Assembly: GCF_005405105.1 (NCBI RefSeq)
Contig: NZ_BJDK01000014.1
Coordinates: forward strand, 1 to 64,000
Direction of reading: 5' to 3'
Length of the DNA stretch: 64,000 nt
DNA from: Lactiplantibacillus dongliensis
GTDB taxonomy: Bacteria; Bacillota; Bacilli; Lactobacillales; Lactobacillaceae
Shown: positions 57,204 to 64,000 of the stretch, in pieces
Layout: each line of letters begins with the position of its first letter
Position numbering within the stretch: the stretch's first letter is position 1
Made by a program: the position numbers and the translations under genes
The notes under the pieces: generated by a model
Seen by the model: the letters and a program-made list of their open reading frames with translations, nothing else
The model's database searches: none
Told to the model about the DNA's origin: nothing

Positions 57204-58100
57204 ATGGCAGTATTTGAAGGACCTACCGTCGCTGAAGCAATTGCGACGGGCCTTAAGCAAATGCAAACGACCCGTGACAACGTTAAAATTGACGTGCTTG
57301 AAAATCCCAAGAAAGGGTTCCTAGGGCTGGGTAAGCGACCAGCTAAGGTTGAGTTGACCGCTAAGCCAGCGCCAAAATCGGTCGCAGCTAAAACGCCGAC
57401 GCCCGCTAAAGCGGCAGCTGGGACTAAACCAGCTCGAGCAACGGCACCAACCCAACCGGTGACGCCGAAACGGCCAGTAACAGCAAAACCAGTTAAAAAG
57501 GCTGGTCACCAAGCGAAACCCAAATCAGTAGCGAAACCAGTTAAATCGAAGCAAACCAGTCAAGTGGCTAAGCCCAAACCAGCCAAAGCGACAGATAATG
57601 AAGTGCCGACGCGGACACCCGCTGAAATTGCGGCGCGACAAGCGGCCAATGAACAAGCCGTGCGAGATTTGAGCGCCTACTTGTTAGAAGTCGTGAAGCA
57701 ACTTGGGATTACTGCTGAGTTGGAGGTTGATTTTGGTAATCGATATGCCAGCTTGAACTTTGATACACCCAAGCAAGGGTTATTGATCGGCAAGCATGGG
57801 CGGACCATCAATGCGCTGCAAGATTTGGCGCAAGTCTATATGAACCATCACGGCGCTTCCCATGTCAATGTTGTGTTAGACGTTGATGACTATCGAGAAC
57901 GCCGGGAAGACACCTTGAAGCGGTTGGCTGAAAGTACGGCGCGCGAAGCCATTGCGACCGGTAAACAAGTATTCTTGGATCCGATGCCCTCGTTTGAACG
58001 TAAATTAATTCATGCCGAGCTGGCTGACAATCATCATGTCACCACTTTTTCGGAAGGCCGTGATCCGCATCGGGCCGTCGTTGTGGCGATCCGTAAATAG
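57204..58100 (+). CDS. jag: Jag/KhpB RNA-binding protein
   Basis: 298 residues. Jag-N domain (1-~50, VFEGPTVAEAIATGLKQMQT), then a ~100-residue linker rich in Pro, Ala and Lys (PVTAKPVKKAGHQAKPKSVA), a KH domain (~150-225, GKHGRTINALQDL) and an R3H domain (~230-298, FERKLIHAELADNHHVTTFS). The family forms a KhpA-KhpB complex that binds RNAs and influences cell elongation and division. The linker is long for the family. GAGGAGG precedes the ATG. Confidence 0.94.
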   Translation: MAVFEGPTVAEAIATGLKQMQTTRDNVKIDVLENPKKGFLGLGKRPAKVELTAKPAPKSVAAKTPTPAKAAAGTKPARATAPTQPVTPKRPVTAKPVKKAGHQAKPKSVAKPVKSKQTSQVAKPKPAKATDNEVPTRTPAEIAARQAANEQAVRDLSAYLLEVVKQLGITAELEVDFGNRYASLNFDTPKQGLLIGKHGRTINALQDLAQVYMNHHGASHVNVVLDVDDYRERREDTLKRLAESTAREAIATGKQVFLDPMPSFERKLIHAELADNHHVTTFSEGRDPHRAVVVAIRK

Positions 58101-58127
58101 CTCATTTTAGTGAACACAAACAGGCGT

Positions 58128-58156
58128 TTGACAAACGACAAATGAGCTATTATAGT
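58128..58156 (+). promoter_or_regulatory. Strong sigma-A promoter between jag and mnmE
   Basis: TTGACA (58128-58133), exactly 17 nt, TATAGT (58151-58156). Transcription from it would meet a terminator about 35-80 nt later. Confidence 0.75.
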
Positions 58157-58162
58157 AAGTGG

Positions 58163-58243
58163 TAATCATTCTTATCTTTTAGATAAAGTAGTCAAAGTGC
58201 TTTATCCACGCTTTAAGGTGGCGTGGACTAGGCGCTTTTTTTC
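58163..58243 (+). ncRNA. Candidate small RNA between jag and mnmE
   Basis: It would start about 7 nt after the promoter and end at a strong rho-independent terminator: AAGTGC (58195-58200) with GCGCTT (58232-58237), and inside it CCACGC with GCGTGG, then seven T. Its length is about 80 nt. No reading frame with a ribosome binding site is visible. I do not recognise an Rfam family. Confidence 0.5.
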
Positions 58244-58342
58244 TGCATTTTAGGACATATTGTTAACTAATTGTAAGTAAAACTTGGTATAGTATTAGGC
58301 GGTAAAGCGCTGCTTAAACAGCAAATGAAAGGAAATGATGAC

Positions 58343-59734
58343 ATGCCGACGACCACGGAATTTGATACGATTGCGGCAATTTCGACACCACCTGGTGAAG
58401 GTGGAATTTCGATTATCCGGATTAGTGGTGAGCAGACGTTTAACGTTGTGGCTCGCATTTTTAAAGGGAAAGATTTAAGCAAGGTTAACTCCCATACGAT
58501 TAATTACGGGCATATTATTGACCCTGATACGAAGCAAGAAGTCGATGAAGTCATGGCTTCGGTGATGCGGGCACCTAAGACGTACACCCGTGAAGATGTG
58601 ATTGAGATTAACTGTCATGGCGGCCTCGTGGCGACTAACGAGATTTTACAGTTGATTTTGAGCCATGGCGCACGGATGGCTGAGCCGGGTGAGTTTACCA
58701 AGCGGGCCTTCTTAAATGGCCGTTTGGACCTTTCTCAAGCTGAAGCCGTAATGGACTTGATTCGAGCTAAGACAGATAAGTCGATGAAAGTGGCTTTAAA
58801 TCAATTAGATGGTGATCTATCGACCTTAATTCGGCATTTACGGCAAGATATCTTGGATGTGTTGGCGCAAGTTGAAGTTAATATCGATTATCCGGAATAT
58901 GATGCGGTTGAAGCCATGACCACGAAGATGCTGACCGAAAAGGCGACTGAAGTGGGTCAAAGTATCGATCAGTTGTTGGCGACGGCCAAGCAAGGTAAAG
59001 TCTTGCGAGAAGGGCTGGCAACGGCGATTATTGGTCGGCCGAATGTTGGTAAGTCGAGTTTACTAAATCATTTGTTGCATGAAGATAAAGCCATTGTGAC
59101 GGATGTCGCCGGCACCACGCGAGATGTCATTGAAGAATACGTCAATGTCCGTGGTGTGCCGTTGAAATTAGTAGATACGGCTGGAATTCGCGATACCGAA
59201 GATAAGGTCGAAAAGATTGGGGTTGAACGGAGCCGTAAAGCCATTGGTGCCGCTGACTTGGTCTTGTTAGTCTTAGATAACAGCCAACCTTTAACTGCTG
59301 AAGATCTGGAATTGCTCGCTGAAACGAATGATTCGAAACGGATCGTAATCTTAAACAAGACCGATCTACCCGCTAAGCTTGATCAAGCGAAACTCGCTGA
59401 TAACGTTGATATGGCCGATGTCATGAGTATGTCGGTCTTACAGCAAGCCGGGGTTGAACAGTTGGAACAACGGATTGCGAAGATGTTCTTTAATGAAGGC
59501 ATCGAAAGTAGTCAAAATAATGTGATGGTCACTAACGCCCGTCATATCGGGTTATTGCACCAAGCCAAGCAAGCCTTGCAGGATGTGCAGACGGGGATTG
59601 CGGCTGGGATGCCGGTTGACTTGGTTCAGATCGATATGACCCGTTGTTGGGAATTCCTGGGACAAATTACTGGGGATAGCTATGAAGATGAATTAATTGA
59701 TCAACTATTTAGCCAATTTTGTCTGGGTAAGTAG
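58343..59734 (+). CDS. mnmE: tRNA modification GTPase MnmE (TrmE)
   Basis: 463 residues from the ATG at 58343, with AAAGGA at 58328-58333; an ATG at 58325 precedes that site. The N-terminal folate-binding domain ([20 protein letters not shown]), helical domain, G domain with [25 protein letters not shown] and NKTD, and the C-terminal CLGK catalytic Cys. With MnmG it makes 5-carboxymethylaminomethyl- or taurine-type modifications on wobble U34. Confidence 0.96.
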   Translation: MPTTTEFDTIAAISTPPGEGGISIIRISGEQTFNVVARIFKGKDLSKVNSHTINYGHIIDPDTKQEVDEVMASVMRAPKTYTREDVIEINCHGGLVATNEILQLILSHGARMAEPGEFTKRAFLNGRLDLSQAEAVMDLIRAKTDKSMKVALNQLDGDLSTLIRHLRQDILDVLAQVEVNIDYPEYDAVEAMTTKMLTEKATEVGQSIDQLLATAKQGKVLREGLATAIIGRPNVGKSSLLNHLLHEDKAIVTDVAGTTRDVIEEYVNVRGVPLKLVDTAGIRDTEDKVEKIGVERSRKAIGAADLVLLVLDNSQPLTAEDLELLAETNDSKRIVILNKTDLPAKLDQAKLADNVDMADVMSMSVLQQAGVEQLEQRIAKMFFNEGIESSQNNVMVTNARHIGLLHQAKQALQDVQTGIAAGMPVDLVQIDMTRCWEFLGQITGDSYEDELIDQLFSQFCLGK

Positions 59735-59758
59735 CGTCGTACGGAGGAAAAGTTAATC

Positions 59759-61672
59759 ATGACAGAAGTAAAGCAATACGCTGGCCGCGACTATGACGTT
59801 ATCGTCGTAGGTGCTGGTCATGCCGGTTCGGAAGCCGCCCTAGCAGCGGCCCGAATGGGTAACCGCACGTTACTGATGACCATCAACTTAGATATGGTGG
59901 CCTTCATGCCTTGTAATCCATCCGTCGGGGGACCGGCGAAAGGCATTGTGGTCCGCGAAATTGACGCCTTAGGGGGCGAAATGGGCCGCAATATTGATAA
60001 GACTTACGTTCAAATGCGGATGTTAAATACCGGTAAGGGCCCTGCTGTGCGGGCGCTCCGGGCCCAGGCGGATAAGCATGCTTATCACGCCGAAATGAAG
60101 CATACAATTGAGCGCGAACCTAACTTGACGCTACGTCAAGGCATCGTGGATGGTTTGATCGTTGAAGATGGCGTCTGCAAAGGGGTTATCACGAACACTG
60201 GGGCCCGTTATAGTGCCAAGAGTGTTGTCTTAACGACGGGGACCGCCGCACGAGGAAAGATTATTATTGGCGAATTAATGTATTCGTCAGGTCCTAATAA
60301 TTCGCAACCAGCGATGAAGTTATCTGGTGATTTGGAAAAGCTGGGCTTTGACCTTGAACGCTTTAAGACTGGGACGCCGCCACGGGTTGACGGGAACACG
60401 ATTGATTATAGTGTGACGGAAGAACAACCAGGCGATCCCGAACCTCATCACTTTAGTTTCGAAACCGAGGATGAGGACTATATTGACTTAAAACATCAAT
60501 TATCTTGCTGGTTAACGTACACTAACGAAACCACGCATAAGATTATTCGAGACAACCTCGACCGGGCGCCGATGTTTACTGGCGTGATCGAAGGGGTTGG
60601 CCCACGGTACTGCCCATCAATTGAAGATAAGATTGTCCGGTTTGCTGACAAGAAGCGTCATCAATTGTTCTTGGAACCAGAAGGCCGTAATACGGATGAA
60701 TGGTACGTTCAAGGACTGTCGACCTCGATGCCAGAAGAAGTGCAACAAGATATCTTACATTCAATTAAGGGGCTAGAAGACGCCGAAATGATGCGGCCGG
60801 GCTATGCGATTGAATATGATGTGGTAGCGCCGTATCAGTTACGGGCAACGCTAGAAACTAAGCTAGTTAAGAACTTGTATACCGCTGGTCAAACTAATGG
60901 GACTTCTGGTTATGAAGAAGCTGCTGGTCAAGGCTTGATTGCGGGGATTAATGCGGGTTTACGGGCATTAGACCGTGGCCAATTAACCTTAAAGCGTAGT
61001 GATGCCTATATTGGGGTCATGATCGATGATTTGGTGACTAAGGGGACCAATGAACCTTATCGTTTGTTAACCAGCCGGGCTGAATACCGGTTGATTCTAC
61101 GGCATGATAATGCGGACTTGCGTTTAACCGATAAGGGGCATGAATTAGGCTTGATTGACGATGACCGTTATGCGGCTTTCGAAGCCAAACGGCAAGCAAT
61201 TAAAGACGAACTTGACCGTTTAGACAACATCCGAATCAAACCTAATGATGACGTTAACGAATTCTTGCGCGAACATCATTCTGGTGAACTTAAAGATGGT
61301 GTCTTGGCTGCCGATTTCTTGAAGCGGCCAGAGGTCAGTTATGCTGATCTGATGCGGTTCATTCCCGCAGCACCAGAACCATTGGAACGGCATATTATTG
61401 AACAAGTTGAAATTCAAATCAAGTATGCCGGCTATATCAAAAAAGCTGAAGAACGCGTCGCCCACTTGAAGAAGTTGGAAGCTAAGAAAATTCCTGATCG
61501 GATTGATTACGATGCAATTGACGGCTTAGCAACTGAAGCCCATCAAAAGCTGAAGAAGATTCAACCAGCGACGATTGCACAAGCGTCCCGGATTAGTGGG
61601 GTCAATCCCGCTGATATCGCTATTTTGAGTGTTTACATTCAACAAGGACGGATTGCTAAAGTTCAAGATTAA
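59759..61672 (+). CDS. mnmG: tRNA uridine-34 modification enzyme MnmG (GidA)
   Basis: 637 residues. The FAD-binding motif [19 protein letters not shown] is at the N-terminus, with [13 protein letters not shown] following, [19 protein letters not shown] near residue 380, and the helical C-terminus that contacts MnmE and tRNA. It lies 24 nt after mnmE with its own GGAGG, so the two subunits are made together. Confidence 0.97.
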   Translation: MTEVKQYAGRDYDVIVVGAGHAGSEAALAAARMGNRTLLMTINLDMVAFMPCNPSVGGPAKGIVVREIDALGGEMGRNIDKTYVQMRMLNTGKGPAVRALRAQADKHAYHAEMKHTIEREPNLTLRQGIVDGLIVEDGVCKGVITNTGARYSAKSVVLTTGTAARGKIIIGELMYSSGPNNSQPAMKLSGDLEKLGFDLERFKTGTPPRVDGNTIDYSVTEEQPGDPEPHHFSFETEDEDYIDLKHQLSCWLTYTNETTHKIIRDNLDRAPMFTGVIEGVGPRYCPSIEDKIVRFADKKRHQLFLEPEGRNTDEWYVQGLSTSMPEEVQQDILHSIKGLEDAEMMRPGYAIEYDVVAPYQLRATLETKLVKNLYTAGQTNGTSGYEEAAGQGLIAGINAGLRALDRGQLTLKRSDAYIGVMIDDLVTKGTNEPYRLLTSRAEYRLILRHDNADLRLTDKGHELGLIDDDRYAAFEAKRQAIKDELDRLDNIRIKPNDDVNEFLREHHSGELKDGVLAADFLKRPEVSYADLMRFIPAAPEPLERHIIEQVEIQIKYAGYIKKAEERVAHLKKLEAKKIPDRIDYDAIDGLATEAHQKLKKIQPATIAQASRISGVNPADIAILSVYIQQGRIAKVQD

Positions 61673-61680
61673 GATTAACT

Positions 61681-61719
61681 AAAAACGGTGACTAGTGTGA
61701 AGACTAGTTGCCGTTTTTT
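61681..61719 (+). terminator. Terminator after mnmG
   Basis: AAAAACGGTGACTAGT (61681-61696) pairs with ACTAGTTGCCGTTTTT (61703-61718) with two G-U pairs, then further T. Confidence 0.85.
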
Positions 61720-61884
61720 TAGCTGGTCGGGTTCTAAAATGCTGTCCCAATCGGAGTGGCAAGTTAAGCCAACTAGCCCCAAATCACTAAATTTCACTAA
61801 AGGCCCCGGCATTAACAGACAACGACTATTAATTGGATTATAATAATTGAGAATCTGTATGTCGGTAAAGGGAGACTTTGGTTG

Positions 61885-62472
61885 ATGAAGATGTTTAAGG
61901 AGATTATGAGCTGGGTGATACCAATCGTCGTGGGGTTATTGGTTGCGTTACTCATTCGGCGGTTTGTATTTACAATGGTCCGGGTCGATGGTCCATCAAT
62001 GGAAGCTAATCTGGAGAATGATGAACGGGTAGCTGTGGTGAAGACGGTTGCCATCAAGCATTTGAGCGTGATTGTCTTCAATGCGTATCGCGTGGATCCG
62101 GATGCTACTTCGAAGAACGTGAAGTATGTGAAGCGCGTCATTGGCATGCCTGGAGATACGGTTAGTTCGCGCGATGGCCAGCTCTATGTCAATGGTAAAC
62201 GGGTCAATCAAAGCTTTATTAGTCAGTTTGAGCGGACCCAAGGAACGGGTGACTGGAACCTGCAAGGCTTGTCCAATAAAAATGAATGGTCGATTCAGAC
62301 AACGAAAGTTCCTAAGCACAGCTACTTTGTCTTAGGAGATCATCGTTCAGTCTCAAATGACAGTCGGTACTGGGGCTTTGTGCCGGCTAAAAAGGTCTTG
62401 GGCGTTGTGAAAGTGCCGTTTTGGGATACGAGTGCCACGAAACGCCATAATGTTAATACAATTGGCTATTAA
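61885..62472 (+). CDS. lepB: Signal peptidase I
   Basis: 195 residues from the ATG at 61885 (a TTG at 61882 is in frame; GGGAG lies upstream of both). One N-terminal transmembrane helix (IMSWVIPIVVGLLVALLIRR), the catalytic Ser in VDGPSMEANL and the Lys in VKRVIGMPGDTV, and a C-terminal GDHRSVSNDSRYWGFV box. It cleaves signal peptides at the outer membrane face. It is a single gene with its own terminator. Confidence 0.93.
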   Translation: MKMFKEIMSWVIPIVVGLLVALLIRRFVFTMVRVDGPSMEANLENDERVAVVKTVAIKHLSVIVFNAYRVDPDATSKNVKYVKRVIGMPGDTVSSRDGQLYVNGKRVNQSFISQFERTQGTGDWNLQGLSNKNEWSIQTTKVPKHSYFVLGDHRSVSNDSRYWGFVPAKKVLGVVKVPFWDTSATKRHNVNTIGY

Positions 62473-62478
62473 AATAAT

Positions 62479-62527
62479 AATCGTTGCGCAACGAACCATT
62501 TTGGTTAGTTTGCGGAACGATTTTTGT
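62479..62527 (+). terminator. Terminator after lepB
   Basis: AATCGTT (62479-62485) pairs with AACGATT (62516-62522), with further inner pairing (ACC/GGT), followed by a T-rich tail. Confidence 0.8.
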
Positions 62528-62665
62528 TTAGATAGATAAACAAATCTGTGGTCCGTGATTGAAATCGCTTTAAAACAAGGCTAAACTGAAGGCAAGTTAG
62601 TTAACAAACTTGCACTACAGAGCAATTATGAGTAGTGCTAAAAACTTAAAATGGAGGTCCTTAGA

Positions 62666-63982
62666 ATGGCAATCGCATTAACGCAATCCGCTTTGGCTGC
62701 CATGCGTGCGAAACAAGCTGCTGATCCGGTGGGTCCAGTACTAACGCGGACAGTTACCAAGAATGGTTTGAAAGCAGCTAGTTATGATCAGACTGCAGCC
62801 AGTCGTTTAGACCGGACATTTTCAGTGGAAGTGCCGACTGGCAAGGTCAGCAATCAGAAGCATAGTGGTCGTTGCTGGGAGTTCTCGTTATTGAACACAT
62901 TACGGCATAAATTTGCCGCTAAATATCATGTTAAGGATTTTGAATTATCAGAGAGTTATTTATTCTTCTGGGATAAGATCGAACGGGCCAACAGTTTTTA
63001 TCGCAATGTTGAACAGACGGCGCGGCAACCTATCAATGACCGACTAGTTCAGTTCTTATTCGATAATCCTGGTGAAGATGGTGGTCAATGGGCGATGGCC
63101 GCGGGACTTGTGCAAAAATATGGCGTCGTTCCCGCTAGTGTCATGCCTGAAACGTATAATAGCAATAACACCAGTGATTTTCAGGCCGTCCTGTCACGGA
63201 AATTACGCAAAGATGGCTTGAAGTTACGGCAGTTAGTCATGAATGGTGCGGACGAAGCTGAGTTACAGTCACTAGAAAAGTCGATGTTGCAAGAAGTTTA
63301 TCGGCTAGCGGTTTATGCTTTTGGGGAACCACCGACCAAGTTTGATTTGGAATATCGAGATGATGATAAAAATTATCATCGAGTGCCGGATGTCACGCCA
63401 CAAGCGTTCTTTAAAGACTACTTTGCAACGGATCTGGATGATTACGTGGTCGTCACGAATTCGCCGGATAAGCCGTTGAATCAATTGTATAGTTTGCCGG
63501 ACGAAGATAATATTATCGGTGGTAAGCAGATTACGTTCTTGAACGTTGATATGGGTGTGCTGACCGATGTAGCGGTCCAACAATTACAAGCGGGCGAGAC
63601 TATCTGGTTTGGTAATGATGTCTTGCGGCAGCTAGATCGTAAAGCTGGGTACTTGGATGCACACTTGTATGAAACGGCTAAGTTAATTGGTGTTAACGAT
63701 CATTTAACGAAGGCCCAACGCTTACAAACGGGTGAGGGTGAAGTCAGCCATGCCATGACCTTAACGGGCGTTGACTTGGTAGATGATACGCCGACAAAAT
63801 GGAAAGTTGAAAATAGTTGGGGAACCGCTAATGGTGATCAAGGCTACTTTGTGATGAGTCAGGATTGGTTTAATGACTATGTCTATGAAGTGGTCGTGCA
63901 CAAACGGTTCTTAGCGCCTGAATTTCAAGCATTATTGACGGAACCGGCTAAACGGTTACCAGCTTGGGATCCGTTACACTAA
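62666..63982 (+). CDS. pepC: Aminopeptidase C (bleomycin hydrolase family cysteine peptidase)
   Basis: 438 residues from the ATG at 62666, after GGAGGT at 62653-62658; an ATG at 62651 overlaps that site. The C1B papain-like triad is Cys in KHSGRCWEFSLLN, His in GEVSHAMTLTGVDL and Asn in KVENSWGT. Cytoplasmic, typically hexameric, it trims N-terminal residues from casein-derived or other peptides. The C-terminus is complete. GGAGG and an ATG at 63997 follow, probably the start of the next gene, cut by the window edge. Confidence 0.95.
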   Translation: MAIALTQSALAAMRAKQAADPVGPVLTRTVTKNGLKAASYDQTAASRLDRTFSVEVPTGKVSNQKHSGRCWEFSLLNTLRHKFAAKYHVKDFELSESYLFFWDKIERANSFYRNVEQTARQPINDRLVQFLFDNPGEDGGQWAMAAGLVQKYGVVPASVMPETYNSNNTSDFQAVLSRKLRKDGLKLRQLVMNGADEAELQSLEKSMLQEVYRLAVYAFGEPPTKFDLEYRDDDKNYHRVPDVTPQAFFKDYFATDLDDYVVVTNSPDKPLNQLYSLPDEDNIIGGKQITFLNVDMGVLTDVAVQQLQAGETIWFGNDVLRQLDRKAGYLDAHLYETAKLIGVNDHLTKAQRLQTGEGEVSHAMTLTGVDLVDDTPTKWKVENSWGTANGDQGYFVMSQDWFNDYVYEVVVHKRFLAPEFQALLTEPAKRLPAWDPLH

Positions 63983-63996
63983 GTTATTAGGAGGAT

Positions 63997-64000
63997 ATGG
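63997..64000 (+). CDS. Possible start of the next gene, cut by the window end
   Basis: An ATG at 63997-63999 lies 2 nt after GGAGG. This is unusually tight spacing, so the real start may be further on. Nothing else can be said. Confidence 0.25.

Noticed and set aside
1-64000. CRISPR array or prophage
   Set aside because: No regularly spaced direct repeats and no phage structural, lysis or integrase genes were seen.

Overview
The window looks like an origin-proximal chromosome segment from a Lactiplantibacillus (L. plantarum group) bacterium. The protein sequences, the gene order rpmH-dnaA-dnaN-yaaA-recF-gyrB-gyrA, the Wal two-component cluster and a complete glycogen operon all fit that group. 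This assignment rests on recalled family and synteny knowledge, not on a search. No sequence is coding at the far left edge, and the right edge stops at the likely start codon of the gene after pepC.

Layout. 1-2.5 kb: an uncharacterised protein and a divergent short-chain dehydrogenase / MerR regulator pair. 2.5-6.9 kb: an AT-rich island flanked by direct repeats of the rlmH 3' end. It carries an HTH-metallopeptidase fusion, an unknown partner protein and a winged-helix protein, but no recombinase. 6.9-15.1 kb: rlmH, a DnaA-box cluster and the walRKHIJ-htrA cell-wall stress operon. 15.4 kb: tRNA-Lys(CTT). 15.7-20 kb: a flavin-type oxidase-fold protein, a possible structured RNA, and a GH65 disaccharide phosphorylase with beta-phosphoglucomutase. 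20.2-31.2 kb: a Cof-type phosphatase and the glgBCDAP-amylase operon. 31.6-35 kb: proBA with a parS site at the proB start, and an MFS transporter. 35.3-39.4 kb: a lipoprotein/DNA-entry-type nuclease pair and a UvrA paralogue. 39.9-45.3 kb: dnaB helicase, rplI, gdpP and rpsF-ssb-rpsR. 45.6-55.5 kb: gyrA, gyrB, recF, yaaA, dnaN, dnaA and the bipartite origin. 55.5-64 kb: rpmH, rnpA, yidC, jag, mnmE, mnmG, lepB and pepC.

Organisation. Most genes point away from the origin at about 53.5-55.4 kb: minus strand to the left, plus strand to the right. The main exceptions are the merR, PNPOx-like, GH65-pgmB and lipoprotein-nuclease units. The glycogen operon makes and breaks glycogen as one tightly overlapped unit. 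The GH65/PGM pair would feed phosphorolysed alpha-glucosides into glycolysis.

The most interesting signals are: (1) an SCC-like insertion at the 3' end of rlmH; (2) a DnaA-box cluster far from oriC; (3) a parS site that an over-long proB reading frame would translate; (4) a recognisable basal unwinding module with DnaA-trio in the dnaA-dnaN gap; (5) a promoter-terminator unit between jag and mnmE that looks like a small RNA; (6) a long-range-paired RNA candidate before GH65; and (7) several dispersed foldback repeats.
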